The notes: a model not told the origin generated them from the sequence alone. A stretch of 64,000 bases of DNA from CAIYQJ01 sp963717255 (GCA_963717255.1 CAVQVT010000006.1:310001-374000); one strand, 5' to 3'; counted from the first letter of the stretch, positions 48,901 to 57,185 are shown. Made by a program: numbers and translations.

Positions 48901-49562
48901 AGGCCCCCGCGTTCTCGACCGCCAAGCTCCGCGGTGTCGACCCGTCGGTGGGGCCGGGGATGCAGTCCACCGGTGAGGTCATCGGGATCCACGCGGACCC
49001 GCGCGTCGCGATCGCCAAGGCGCTCGTCGGCGCATCACTCGTTCCGCCACGCCCGGTGCCGGGCCGCGATCTCGCGGTCGTCTCGATCGCCGACCGCGAC
49101 AAGGCGCTCGTGCCCCGGCTCGGGGCGGCGCTCGTCCGCGCCGGGTACCGGATCGCCGCGACGGACGGCACGCGCACCACCTTCGCCGGGGTGGGCATCG
49201 AGGCGGACCTCGTCGCGAAGCTCGGCGCCGGCCCGGAGGCCGAGGGGGCGCCGATCCTCGAGGCCGTCGCGTCCGGCGGCACGGTCCTCGTGGTGAACAC
49301 GCCGACGCCGCGCACGGGCGCGGTCCGGGACGCCGCGGAGATCAGGCTGGCGGCGGTCGCGGAGGGGATCCTCTGCCTCACGGCCGCGGAGACCGCCGTC
49401 GTCGCGGTCGAGGCCCTCGACCCCGACCTGATCGGCCGGATCGCGGAGGTGCGTCCCCTGACCGACTGGGTCCCGGAGGCCGGCAAACCGCGGGACCCCG
49501 CAGCGCGAATGGACGGACGAGGGGCACGCACGCCACCGACACAAGGAGCGACACACCGATGA
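45951..49562 (+). CDS. carB: Carbamoyl-phosphate synthase large subunit
   Basis: The 1203-residue subunit makes carbamoyl phosphate from bicarbonate, ammonia and two ATP. It has two ATP-grasp halves, each starting ILGSGPVVIGQAAEFDYAGT and VIGSGPVRIGQGIEFDYCAV, a central oligomerisation region and an MGS-like C-terminal allosteric domain (about 1050-1180). It is about 100 residues longer than usual, largely due to an acidic Ala/Pro-rich insertion of about 60 residues between the first ATP-grasp half and the oligomerisation domain (about residues 420-510). Its stop overlaps the next gene. Confidence 0.96.
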   Translation: MSGRAPAAAGGVRARPRPASVLILGSGPVVIGQAAEFDYAGTQACRALRAEGVRTVLVNSNPATIMTDPTVADAVYLEPLTVETVEAVIAREKPDGLLAGLGGQTALNLAVALARAGVLERHGVRLLGTPLEAIEMAEDRELFRDLLDRLGQPYAPSAIVGGSTDAERSASADAALAEIGLPAIVRPAFTLGGTGGGIVGTADAYRERVRSGLRASPIGQAMVERCLVGWQEIEYEVMRDAEDTCIAVCSMENVDPLGVHTGDSIVVAPVQTLPDQVHQRLRSAALAIIRALGVEGGCNVQFALSPDHAEYAVIEVNPRVSRSSALASKATGYPIARVAAQIAAGRTLAEIPNVVTGTTVAAFEPALDYVVVKLPRFPFDKFPRADRTLGSQMKATGEVMAIDRTFGAALNKALRGLEQAGSGPLAEEPEWQPTLAYLSAVLGHAGAAERGGAVEIAGAAPAAMAPDPFADLPDDDEPIRWTGESGEACESTRHAERAAAPIVLRRFLAPADDRLWRILALLRRGVPQAEVAAATGIADWFLAEIGRLVALEGRVRAMGARLADAADPEAATLLATVKRAAFGDRDLALLAGVETGAVMAARHALGLVPGYAMVDTCAAEFAAETPYFYATYAAAGSPPEAPPVPRPAALVIGSGPVRIGQGIEFDYCAVHAAETLRRAGWSAVLVNSNPETVSTDFDASTRLYFEPLDPESVAEVVAAESPPGSDPLPVLVQFGGQTPLNLAGPLAEAGVPLLGADLEAIDQAEERTRFAALLDRLGIPQPEGGMAHSIDEALTIADRIGYPVIVRPSFVIGGLAIDFSYSPDDLVRQLAAATVVDPDRPVRIDRYLEGVEVDVDAVSDGEAVLIPGMLEHLERAGVHSGDSIGVFPPQTVSEGDRDLIAVTMARIVRALGAHGLVNAQFIVREDGVYLIEVNPRASRTVPFISKVTGVPMVELAVKVALGATLDELGWGDGVLPAPAFVAVKAPAFSTAKLRGVDPSVGPGMQSTGEVIGIHADPRVAIAKALVGASLVPPRPVPGRDLAVVSIADRDKALVPRLGAALVRAGYRIAATDGTRTTFAGVGIEADLVAKLGAGPEAEGAPILEAVASGGTVLVVNTPTPRTGAVRDAAEIRLAAVAEGILCLTAAETAVVAVEALDPDLIGRIAEVRPLTDWVPEAGKPRDPAARMDGRGARTPPTQGATHR

Positions 49563-49972
49563 CCGGTATCCAGACGGTCGACGAGCCTGGGGGCGCCTCG
49601 GCCTACCGCGCCGGCGCCTGCAACATCGGGCCGGCCGAGATCCGCCGCCGGCGCGCCTTCGGCCTGTTCGCGGCGGCGGTCACGGTCGTGCTCGCCGTCA
49701 TCCTCGTGGCGACCGGGTCGCCTTCGTGGATGCGCCTGCTGATCTTCTTCTCGGCCGCGGGCGCCGCCGTCGGATTCCTGCAGGCCCGGTACCGGTTCTG
49801 CGTCAGCTTCGCGATCGCGGGCGTCTCGAACTTCGGACCGCTGGGCCGCGAGGACCGGGTGACCGACGCCGCCGATCATCGCGCGGACGTGGGGGTCGCG
49901 GTGAAGATCCTCGGCCTGAGCGCCGCCATCGGCGCCGTCGTGGCCGTCGGGTTCGCGCTCCTCCCCGTCTGA
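49559..49972 (+). CDS. Small membrane protein coupled to carB
   Basis: The 137-residue protein has a motif GACNIGPAEIRRRRAFG at the N-terminus, two spans (about 34-52 and 58-75), a cysteine-containing segment (RYRFCVSFAIAGVSNFGPLG) and a C-terminal span. No family recognised. The ATG overlaps the carB stop (ATGA), so it belongs to the car operon. A weak 7-bp inverted repeat at 49981-50005 may end transcription. Confidence 0.7.
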   Translation: MTGIQTVDEPGGASAYRAGACNIGPAEIRRRRAFGLFAAAVTVVLAVILVATGSPSWMRLLIFFSAAGAAVGFLQARYRFCVSFAIAGVSNFGPLGREDRVTDAADHRADVGVAVKILGLSAAIGAVVAVGFALLPV

Positions 49973-50074
49973 ACGTCGCGACGCCGGTGGGGTCGCCGCC
50001 GGCGTCGGGTGTCGAGGATGCGCCCCGGGGCCGTGGGGCCCTCTCTGCCGGTCACAGGCGGCCGGGGCGGCCTC

Positions 50075-50362
50075 TCAGCAGCCCTCAGCGGTCCCCCGCC
50101 GGCCGACCGCGGCGATCGCCGTCGTCGGCCCCGCGTCGGGCGCCGGCGGGACGAGCGTCCGGCCGGCGATCGCCTGTCCCAGGGAGACGATCCCGCGGCC
50201 CACGCGGGTGCGGAGCTGGGAGCCCTGCGCGCTCGCTGTCCGCGCACGCGCGGCCTCGGCGTACCGCTCGTCGAGCATGGCGGTCACGAACCCGTAGGCG
50301 GCGTCGCCGCACAGGGTCCGGTCGAAGGTGTCGGGCCGGAGCGACCCGGTCGTCCTGGTCAT
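50075..50362 (-). CDS. Hypothetical small protein, 95 aa, under operator 2
   Basis: A helical 95-residue protein (TFDRTLCGDAAYGFVTAMLD, then ERYAEAARARTASAQGSQLR) with a disordered C-terminus. No family recognised. The ATG has AAGGGAGAG upstream. An operator-like sequence 77 nt upstream matches the one over the winged-helix regulator's own promoter, so this gene is probably the regulator's target. Confidence 0.6.
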   Translation of the reverse strand: MTRTTGSLRPDTFDRTLCGDAAYGFVTAMLDERYAEAARARTASAQGSQLRTRVGRGIVSLGQAIAGRTLVPPAPDAGPTTAIAAVGRRGTAEGC

Positions 50363-50438
50363 CGTCGCTCTCCCTTCAGCGGCCTCTCGGGCGGCCGCCG
50401 TGCCGTCGGTGCGCACGTGGGTCATCGTGTGCTTCGTG

Positions 50439-50458
50439 GTGTTCGATGTGTATCTAAC
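50439..50458. promoter_or_regulatory. Operator 2, motif GTGTTnGATGnnnnnCTAAC
   Basis: Matches the sequence at 51621-51640 in 15 of 20 positions with identical spacing. It lies between the regulator gene and the small gene at 50075-50362, upstream of the latter. Confidence 0.5.
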
Positions 50459-50496
50459 GTCTTCACGCGCGTCCATCGGGTCGTCTCTCCCGGAGG

Positions 50497-51603
50497 TCAG
50501 GCGCCGACGAGGCGCCGGAGGTCGCCGGAGGCGTCCGCGAGTCGCTCGCGCCGGAGGCTGTAGTAGGTGAGGCCGCCCGTCTCGGTCACGGCCACGAGCC
50601 CGGCTGCGCGGAGCAGCATCATGTGGTGCTTCACCGTCGGCTTCGACAGGCTCATCCGTTCGGCGATCTCGGTGAGGTAGAGGTCGCCGTCCGCGAGGAG
50701 GCGGAGGATCCGGAGGCGGCTCTCGTCGCCGAGCGCCTTGAAGAGGCGCAGGGTCGCCGTCGGCAGCGCGCCCGTGTCCCCGTCGAGCGCCGCGTCGCCG
50801 AGCGGGTAGCAGATCACCCGCACCTCGCGGTCGCCGAACAGGTAGTTGTACGGGCGGGCGAAGTAGGAGGGCGCGAGGACGAGGCGCGTCACGCCCGGCT
50901 CGCGCACCCACCGGACCCCGCCGGTGGCCTGCTCGACGAAGTCGAGGAGCGGGAGCGACCGGGCCTCGGCCCGCCGGCTCTCGACGTCGCGGTCCTGCAT
51001 CGACGCCACGCGGCCCTCGATCGCCTGGAACCGTTCATGCCACGCCCGGAGCGCCCGCCGCATCGCGCGGAGCTCGCCCTCGGGATCGTCGAGCGCCCGG
51101 GCCACCGTGGGGCGCGTCCAGTCGCCGGTCGCGGCCAGGAGGCGCTCGCGCGCCTCGACATCGCCGGCGAGCGCGGCCGTCGTGAGCGCTCGCGGATCCT
51201 CGATGCGCTCCATCTCGCAGAGGCCGGTGACCAGGTCCGCGACCCCGATGCGGCCGGCGAGGGCCATGACGTCCGCGGAGGTCCGGATCGCGGGGTCCTC
51301 GACGACGAGCGCGATGAGTGCCAACCCCAGGCCGGCACCGTTCTCGTCGTCCTCGAACGAGCGTTGGACGTCGCGGCGCACCGCGTCCGAGAAGGAGGCT
51401 CGGGACTCGGCGAGCCACGTCGCGTCGTCCGCGAGGAGCTCCGGATCGGTGTCGAGCAGAAGGCTGACCACGAAGTCGTACGCGGGGCGCGCGTCGAGCA
51501 CGAGCTTGACCTCGTCCGTCGCCGGCGCGGGGGCCGACATGTCGCGGACCAACGCCCGCCCGGCCGGTCGAGCCGTCGTCGCGGTCCCGCTTCGCCCTGT
51601 CAT
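50497..51603 (-). CDS. ArsR-type winged-helix regulator with large N-terminal sensor region
   Basis: The 368-residue protein has a C-terminal winged helix (about 280-360: ATLRLFKALGDESRLRILRL, LTEIAERMSLSKPTVKHHMM, LVAVTETGGLTYYSL). The first 270 residues are a helical domain of the kind fused to such regulators in high-GC genomes (DUF5937-like), likely binding an unknown ligand. The ATG follows AAGGAGAAGGACG. A TTGACA-16-TAGGTT promoter overlaps operator 1, implying self-repression. Confidence 0.8.
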   Translation of the reverse strand: MTGRSGTATTARPAGRALVRDMSAPAPATDEVKLVLDARPAYDFVVSLLLDTDPELLADDATWLAESRASFSDAVRRDVQRSFEDDENGAGLGLALIALVVEDPAIRTSADVMALAGRIGVADLVTGLCEMERIEDPRALTTAALAGDVEARERLLAATGDWTRPTVARALDDPEGELRAMRRALRAWHERFQAIEGRVASMQDRDVESRRAEARSLPLLDFVEQATGGVRWVREPGVTRLVLAPSYFARPYNYLFGDREVRVICYPLGDAALDGDTGALPTATLRLFKALGDESRLRILRLLADGDLYLTEIAERMSLSKPTVKHHMMLLRAAGLVAVTETGGLTYYSLRRERLADASGDLRRLVGA

Positions 51604-51618
51604 CGTCCTTCTCCTTCC

Positions 51619-51644
51619 ACGTGTTAGATGACAACCTAACACGT
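51619..51644. promoter_or_regulatory. Operator 1, 9-bp inverted repeat over the regulator promoter
   Basis: ACGTGTTAG and CTAACACGT form a perfect 9-bp inverted repeat with an 8-nt spacer, overlapping the -10 box of the regulator gene. Confidence 0.65.
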
Positions 51645-51660
51645 CCGCACCGTTTGTCAA
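51633..51660 (-). promoter_or_regulatory. Promoter TTGACA-16-TAGGTT of the regulator gene
   Basis: The -35 is at 51660-51655 and the -10 at 51638-51633 on the minus strand. It is the only promoter in the window with a consensus -35 and a clear -10. Confidence 0.65.
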
Positions 51661-51703
51661 GGCCCGCGGCGAGGCTCTGCCCCGGATCGCGGCGTCGCTG
51701 CGA

Positions 51704-52075
51704 TCAGCGGCGGGTGGACGCCGGCAGACGCGGCACCTCGCGCAACACGCGGGCCCCGACCGCGGCGAGGGCACCGTTGTATCCGACGAGGATGAGCGGC
51801 CAGGGCATCGGCAGGCCGACGAGGGCGCCGACGAGAGCCAGGGGCACGCCCGCGACGGCCGTGAAGATCCCGAACGCGACCGCCGGACGGTTCCCGATGG
51901 CCACGCCGACGGCGAGGAGCAAGCTCCCGGCGAACACGGAGGCCAGCGCGATCGGGAGGATGGTCGAGCCGCCGAGGGGTCCGCCGGGGGCCATCGGGAC
52001 GATGAGGATCGGGCGGAACAGGAGGCCCGCCGCGAAGATCCTCTGCCATGTCGGGGAGCCGGAACGACCACGCAT
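51704..52075 (-). CDS. Hypothetical membrane protein, 123 aa
   Basis: Four hydrophobic segments (about residues 12-30, 37-58, 63-80 and 86-106) with short loops; no family recognised. The ATG at 52075 is supported by a TACGAT box 8 nt upstream, fitting the leaderless pattern. Confidence 0.7.
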   Translation of the reverse strand: MRGRSGSPTWQRIFAAGLLFRPILIVPMAPGGPLGGSTILPIALASVFAGSLLLAVGVAIGNRPAVAFGIFTAVAGVPLALVGALVGLPMPWPLILVGYNGALAAVGARVLREVPRLPASTRR

Positions 52076-52083
52076 CCCGTCAT

Positions 52084-52089
52084 ATCGTA
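52084..52089 (-). promoter_or_regulatory. -10 box TACGAT of a leaderless gene
   Basis: Eight nt before the ATG at 52075. Confidence 0.5.
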
Positions 52090-52196
52090 GGCACCGCAGC
52101 CGCGGGCGCACGCATCAGCGGACGTGCGACCATCGTGACGGTGCGCACGGCCGTTCCCGAGCGCGGCCGACCTTGCCATCGGAGCCACACTCGACC

Positions 52197-52784
52197 ATGC
52201 CCCGCCTTCGTCCCACGTCCGATCCCTACGCGTTCTCGTTCCGCGCCGACCGGCCGGAGTGGTCGCTCGTCCCCGCCGACCACCCGGCCCTCCATCGCGC
52301 CTGCGACCCCGCCGGAGGACCCGACCCGCGACTGGACCGGCTGCTCGACCGGATGCTCCGCGTCTGCGAGGCCGCGCCGGGCGTGGGCATCGCGGCGCCC
52401 CAGGTCGGCGTGCCGCTGCGGGTGGCGATCGTCTGGCCGCCGGCCGCCGACGACGGCCGTGACGAGGACGCCCCGGTGGAGCGCCCGGCCCCGATCGAGC
52501 TCGTGGACCCGGAGATCGTCGAGACCGAGGGGGAGATCGTCTGGGCGGCGGAGGCATGCCTCTCGCTGCCGCTGGTGCGCGGGCTGGAGGTGCACCGGCC
52601 GCGGCGGATCGTCGTGCGCGCCGCCGATCGCCGTGGTCGCGTCCGGACGCTGGAGGCGACCGGATTCGTGGCGGAGATCCTCTCCCACGAGATCGACCAT
52701 CTCGACGGCATCCTCTACCCGGCCCGCTCGGAGGTCCTGGAGTACGACCTCGACCACCGCCCGCACTACCACGAGGACGACTGA
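52197..52784 (+). CDS. def: Peptide deformylase
   Basis: The 195-residue metalloenzyme removes formyl groups from nascent proteins. It has motif 1 GVGIAAPQVGVP, motif 2 EACLSLP (the metal-binding Cys; usually EGCLS) and motif 3 ILSHEIDHLDG with the two metal histidines and catalytic Glu. An acidic insertion of about 10 residues follows motif 1. ATG 52197 gives a normal length. Confidence 0.93.
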   Translation: MPRLRPTSDPYAFSFRADRPEWSLVPADHPALHRACDPAGGPDPRLDRLLDRMLRVCEAAPGVGIAAPQVGVPLRVAIVWPPAADDGRDEDAPVERPAPIELVDPEIVETEGEIVWAAEACLSLPLVRGLEVHRPRRIVVRAADRRGRVRTLEATGFVAEILSHEIDHLDGILYPARSEVLEYDLDHRPHYHEDD

Positions 52785-52857
52785 GCGGGCGCCAGCGCTC
52801 CCGGGCCGCCGCGGGGTACCATCGGCGTACCCCCGCCCGCAGGAGTCTTCCTCGCAC

Positions 52858-54192
52858 ATGTCCATCCCGCACGTCGAGTTCACGTACGAGAGGCTCCCCA
52901 ACGGCCTTCGCTACATCCTCGCCCCGGATCCGCTCGCGCCGGTCGTCGCGGTGAACGTCTGGTATGGCGTCGGGTCCAAGCACGAGGTGGAGGGGCGCAC
53001 CGGCTTCGCCCACCTCTTCGAGCACGTGATGTTCCAGGGGTCGGCCCACGTGACCAAGGCCGAGCACATCTCGCTCATCCAGGCCGCCGGCGGGACGATG
53101 AACGGGACGACCTGGCTCGACCGGACGAACTACTTCGAGACGCTGCCGAGCCACCGGCTGGACCTTGCCCTGTGGCTCGAGGCGGACCGCATGGCGACGC
53201 TGCTCGACGCGCTGAACCAGGACAACCTGGACAACCAGCGCGAGGTCGTGAAGAACGAGAAGCGCTGGTCGTACGACAACCAGCCGTACGGCCTGTGGTT
53301 CCACAAGCTGCAGGCGCACGTCTTCCCGCCGGAGCACCCGTACCATCACCCGACGATCGGCTCGATGGAGGACCTCGACGCGGCCTCGATCGAGGACGTC
53401 TCCTCGTTCTTCCGCACCTATTACGCGCCGAGCAACGCGGTCCTCTCGATCGTCGGCGACTTCGACCCGGCCGACGCCCGCGCGTCCGTGCAGCGCTGCT
53501 TCGGGCCGATCGGCGCCGCTCCGCCCCTGCCGCCGCTGCCCGACATGTCGCTCCCGCTGTCGCTCGGCGGCGAGGTCCGCGAGGTGGTGACCGACCGGGT
53601 CCCGCTGACGCGCGTGTACTTCGGCTTTCGGGCGCCGGTCTTCGGCGACCCCCGGCTGCGCGCGCTCGAGATCGGCGGCCAGATCCTCGCGGGGGGCAAG
53701 GGGAGCCGGCTCCACCGACGGCTCGTCCGCGAGGAACGGATCGCCCAGGACGTCACGTTCTTCGTCATGGGGTTCGTCGGGGGCGCCTCGATCGCCGCCG
53801 GCTGGGCGACGGTGCGCCCGGGCGTCGAGGCGGCGCGCGTCGAGGCCGCCTACCTCGAGGAGCTCGACCGGATCGGAAGGGGGCTCGTCACGGCGGACGA
53901 GCTGGGCCGCGCCCACGCCCTCGTCGAGACCGAGTCCCTCGCCGCACTCCAGCGCGTTGAGGACCGCGCCGACCAGCTGTCCATGTATGCCACGCTCTTC
54001 GACGACCCGGACCGCATCAACCGCGAGCTCGCCGGCTACCTGGCCGTGACCGCGGAGGACGTCCGTGCCGCGTGCGCCGAGGTCTTCCGCGCCGACAACC
54101 GCGCGGTCATCACGTACGTGCCGGCGGAGGAAGCGCCGTCGGGGGAGACACCGCCGGGGCCCGCCACGGCGGGGCAGGGAGCCGCTGCATGA
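52858..54192 (+). CDS. M16-family zinc peptidase, catalytic subunit
   Basis: The 444-residue protein has the inverted zinc motif HxxEH in FAHLFEHVMFQG (about residues 55-60), ERLPNGLRYIL at the N-terminus, and the third ligand region NQREVVKNEKRWSYDNQPYG. It likely degrades peptides or processes envelope proteins. The ATG follows AGGAGT, and TACCAT at 52817-52822 may be its -10 box. The stop overlaps the second M16 gene, which lacks the zinc motif. Confidence 0.92.
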   Translation: MSIPHVEFTYERLPNGLRYILAPDPLAPVVAVNVWYGVGSKHEVEGRTGFAHLFEHVMFQGSAHVTKAEHISLIQAAGGTMNGTTWLDRTNYFETLPSHRLDLALWLEADRMATLLDALNQDNLDNQREVVKNEKRWSYDNQPYGLWFHKLQAHVFPPEHPYHHPTIGSMEDLDAASIEDVSSFFRTYYAPSNAVLSIVGDFDPADARASVQRCFGPIGAAPPLPPLPDMSLPLSLGGEVREVVTDRVPLTRVYFGFRAPVFGDPRLRALEIGGQILAGGKGSRLHRRLVREERIAQDVTFFVMGFVGGASIAAGWATVRPGVEAARVEAAYLEELDRIGRGLVTADELGRAHALVETESLAALQRVEDRADQLSMYATLFDDPDRINRELAGYLAVTAEDVRAACAEVFRADNRAVITYVPAEEAPSGETPPGPATAGQGAAA

Positions 54193-55568
54193 GCGCCGAG
54201 CATCTCGCGACGCGCCCGGTCTCCGGCACGCCGCGTCCCTATGACTTCCCGCCCTTCACCAAGTCCTGGCTCGCCAACGGCGTCGAGGTGCGCACCGTCC
54301 ACCTCCCCGGGCGCCCGCTCGTCTCCGCCGTGGTCGCCATCCGGCGGGGTGCCACGGACGAGGATCCGCGTCTCGCCGGCGTCTCGGCGCTGGCCGCCCG
54401 CGCCCTTTCCGAGGGCACGCAGCGCTACGACGCCATCGCCTTCGTCGAGGCGGCGGAGCGCCTCGGCGCCGACCTTCACGCGTCTGCCGGCTGGGACGCC
54501 GCGTCCACGAGCGTCGAGGTCCCCGGCACCCGGCTGGGGCCGGCGATGGAGCTGCTCGCGGAGATGACGCTCCGACCGTCGTTCCCCGAACACGAGGTCG
54601 AGCGCCTGCGGGACCAGCGGATGAACGAGATCCTCCAGGCCTTCGCCGACCCGCGCTCGCGGGCCGAGATCGCGTTCGTGTCCACGATCTACACTGCCGA
54701 CTCCCCGTACGGCCGGCTCCTCGGGGGCGACCGGGAGACCGTCCCGGGCCTCGGCGTACCGACCCTCCGCGCCCGCCATGCGGCGTGGCTCGACCCGGAG
54801 CGGATGACGATCGTCGTCGGCGGGGACCTCGACGCGATCGACGTGCTCGGGATCGTCGAGCCGCTCTTCGGCGGGATCCCGCGCGCCTCGCGCGCTGGCG
54901 CGAGCCCGGGCGTTGTCGCCGCCTCGGCCGTCGACCGCACGATCGTCCGCCTCCACGATCGGCCGGGTGCGGTCCAGACAGAGATCCGCGTCGGCCACGT
55001 GGGGCTGGCGCGGAGGATCCCCGACTTCCACGCGGTGAGCGTCATGAGCGCGATCCTCGGGGGGCTCTTCGGATCGCGCCTGAACATGCGCCTGCGCGAG
55101 GAGAAGGGGTACACGTACGGCGCCCACGCCGGCTTCGACCTCAGGGTCCACCCGGGGCCGTTCGGCGCGCGGGCCCCAGTCGAGACGGACGTCACCGCGC
55201 CCGCCGTCGTCGACCTGCTGGCCGAGATCCGCCGGATGCGCGACACGGACGTGACGGACGACGAGCTGCGAGCCGCGAAGGACTACCTCATCGGGGTCTT
55301 CCCCCTCCGGTTCGAGACGCCGGGCCCGGTCGTGACGGCCCTCGCCGGCCTCGCGACCGCCGAGCTGCCGGACGACGAGCTCGCCCGGTACCGCCCGGCG
55401 ATCTCGGAGGTGACGGTGGGCGACGTCCGGCGGGTGGCCGAGGAGCACCTCCATCCCGACCGCTCGGCCATCGTCCTCCTCGGCGACGCGGACCGGATCG
55501 CGGGGGACGTGGAGGCGGCGGACCTGGGGGACCTGGAGATCATCCACGAGGATCCGCCGGCTTCCTGA
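54189..55568 (+). CDS. M16-family peptidase, non-catalytic partner
   Basis: The 459-residue protein has the M16 fold (KSWLANGVEVRTVHLPGRPL, then GLFGSRLNMRLREEKGYTYG with the R-Y substrate-binding pair) but the zinc position reads GVSALAARALSEGT without HxxEH. This matches the inactive partner of mitochondrial-processing-peptidase-like heterodimers. It is translationally coupled to the active subunit by ATGA, which supports a heterodimer. Confidence 0.9.
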   Translation: MSAEHLATRPVSGTPRPYDFPPFTKSWLANGVEVRTVHLPGRPLVSAVVAIRRGATDEDPRLAGVSALAARALSEGTQRYDAIAFVEAAERLGADLHASAGWDAASTSVEVPGTRLGPAMELLAEMTLRPSFPEHEVERLRDQRMNEILQAFADPRSRAEIAFVSTIYTADSPYGRLLGGDRETVPGLGVPTLRARHAAWLDPERMTIVVGGDLDAIDVLGIVEPLFGGIPRASRAGASPGVVAASAVDRTIVRLHDRPGAVQTEIRVGHVGLARRIPDFHAVSVMSAILGGLFGSRLNMRLREEKGYTYGAHAGFDLRVHPGPFGARAPVETDVTAPAVVDLLAEIRRMRDTDVTDDELRAAKDYLIGVFPLRFETPGPVVTALAGLATAELPDDELARYRPAISEVTVGDVRRVAEEHLHPDRSAIVLLGDADRIAGDVEAADLGDLEIIHEDPPAS

Positions 55569-55638
55569 AGCCTTCCGGGGGTCCGCCGCCTCTGACGTGG
55601 TACCGGGCCGGTCCCGGGCGCGCCCGTCGGACGGGGAC

Positions 55639-55644
55639 TACACT
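55639..55644 (+). promoter_or_regulatory. -10 box TACACT of a leaderless gene
   Basis: Six nt before the GTG at 55651. Confidence 0.6.
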
Positions 55645-55650
55645 CGCCCC

Positions 55651-56343
55651 GTGATCGTCGTCATCGGCACCCCGGCGTACAGTCCCGGGCGCGAGGGCGC
55701 CCCCGGGACACCCGCGGGCATCGCGTCCGCGATCGCCTGTGCCGCGGCCGCCGCGGGCGCCCGAGTGGAGATGGCCGCGCGCGTCGGCGACGACCCGGCC
55801 GGCGACGCGCTCCTCCTCGCGCTCGCGCGCGCCCGGGTGGGCCACTCGGCCACGCTCCGGGATCCCACCCGCCCCACGGCCGTCGTCGATGCCCCGGCCC
55901 CGGACGGCGCGCCCCTCGTCCCGCTCGACGACGAAGACGGCGCCGCCTCGCTCGCCGCCGGCCTCGCGGACGAGCCCTCCACCGATGCCGCCGGCGTCGA
56001 TCCTGCCGCATCGCTCGACGCGGGCGACCTGGATCTCGCGCTCGGATACCTTCTCGACGCGCGGGTCGTGGTGGTGGCGCAGCCGCTCAGCGAGGACGCG
56101 GCGGCAGCCGCCGCTCGTCGGGCCGCCTTCGCGGATGCCGTCCTCGTCGCGGTCGTCGGGCCGGACGAGCCCGTCCCCGCGGCCCTCGACCGGGCGATCG
56201 TCTTCGAGCGCGACGAGGGCGGCGGGGATGCGTTCGCCACGCTCGTCGGCCGGTTCGCAGCATCGCTGGACGCGGGGACCGAGCCGGCGGAGGCCTTCGG
56301 CGAGGCGCGCTCCACGCTCGGCTGGAGCCCCGTCGCGGACTGA
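55651..56343 (+). CDS. Divergent PfkB-like (ribokinase-fold) protein
   Basis: The 230-residue protein begins IVVIGTPAYSPGREGAPGTP and has AAAAGARVEMAARVGDDPAG like PfkB sugar kinases; the C-terminal EGGGDAFATLVGRFAASLDA resembles the DTxGAGDAF anion hole but lacks the DT and its catalytic Asp is displaced. It is shorter than PfkB kinases (about 300 aa), so it may be a reduced or non-kinase member. The GTG is supported by TACACT 6 nt upstream. Confidence 0.75.
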   Translation: MIVVIGTPAYSPGREGAPGTPAGIASAIACAAAAAGARVEMAARVGDDPAGDALLLALARARVGHSATLRDPTRPTAVVDAPAPDGAPLVPLDDEDGAASLAAGLADEPSTDAAGVDPAASLDAGDLDLALGYLLDARVVVVAQPLSEDAAAAAARRAAFADAVLVAVVGPDEPVPAALDRAIVFERDEGGGDAFATLVGRFAASLDAGTEPAEAFGEARSTLGWSPVAD

Positions 56344-56359
56344 CACGGGTGACGCGGAC

Positions 56360-57073
56360 TCAGGCGGGAGTGGCCTCCGGCTCCGCGTCGAGGTCGATCG
56401 GCTCCACGAGGATCGGCCCGTCATTCCGCACGTCGCTCACGTAGCGCGCGACGGGGAACCGCATGAGGCCGGCAACCGGGGCCGGCACGAGCAGGCCCTG
56501 GAGCTCCGAGTCGTCCACGGGCTCGGCGCCGAGCCAGCGTGCCCAGGCGTCCTCCGGGATGATGACGGGCATCCGGTCGTGGATCGGGGCGAGGATCTCG
56601 TTGGCCGCGGTCGTGACGATCGAGAAGGTGCGGAGCGGCTCCGCGCCCTCCGGCGCGTCCGGCTCGCGCCAGGTCGACCAGATCCCGGCGAGCGCGAGAG
56701 TCCGGCCGTCCTCCCGCCGGATGACATACGGCTGGCTGGGCCCCTTTCCCTCGCGGTGCCACTCGTAGAAGGCATCGGCCGGCACGAGGCACCGGCGCTT
56801 CTGGAAGGCGCTCCGGAAGGCGTTGCTCGTCGCGATCGTCTCGGCACGAGCGTTGATCATCCGCGAACCGATCCGGGGGTCCTTGGCCCAGGTGGGCACG
56901 AAGCCCCACTTGTAGGGGACGACCGCGCGCCGTTCGTCGCGCTGGACGACGACCGACGCCTTCCGCATCGGCGCGAGGTTGTAGTGGCCCCCGGGGTCGT
57001 CCGCGAGGTTCTCCGCGCCGAAGATCCTCGCGAACTCCGAGGTCGAGAGCTGCTGGGTGAACCGTCCGCACAT
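56360..57073 (-). CDS. SOS-response-associated peptidase YedK / HMCES
   Basis: The 237-residue protein has the SRAP signature MCGRFTQ with catalytic Cys2, NLAPMRKASVV, the NARAETIATSNAFRSAFQKR block, ADAFYEWHREG and IHDRMPVI with the active-site His. Such proteins form a protective DNA-protein crosslink with abasic sites in single-stranded DNA. A GACGAT hexamer exactly 6 nt upstream may be its -10 box. Confidence 0.93.
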   Translation of the reverse strand: MCGRFTQQLSTSEFARIFGAENLADDPGGHYNLAPMRKASVVVQRDERRAVVPYKWGFVPTWAKDPRIGSRMINARAETIATSNAFRSAFQKRRCLVPADAFYEWHREGKGPSQPYVIRREDGRTLALAGIWSTWREPDAPEGAEPLRTFSIVTTAANEILAPIHDRMPVIIPEDAWARWLGAEPVDDSELQGLLVPAPVAGLMRFPVARYVSDVRNDGPILVEPIDLDAEPEATPA

Positions 57074-57173
57074 GACCGCATCGTCGCACCCATCGGCCGG
57101 GCCCGCCAGACCCCGACCGCGAGGCGGCCACTCCGCGAGGACAGCGCGGACGGCGTTCCGAGCCCCACTCGGC

Positions 57174-57179
57174 TAGAGT
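57174..57179 (+). promoter_or_regulatory. -10 box TAGAGT of a leaderless gene
   Basis: Six nt before the GTG at 57186. Confidence 0.6.
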
Positions 57180-57185
57180 CCCGCC

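Noticed and set aside
49981..50005. Hairpin ACGCCGG/CCGGCGT as terminator of the car operon
   Set aside because: Only a 7-bp stem with an 11-nt loop and no U-tract; too weak to list as a terminator.
50497..53916. 1139-codon minus-strand frame covering def and part of the M16 gene
   Set aside because: Only the last 368 codons (regulator) are real; the rest is opposite def and M16 genes with intact motifs.
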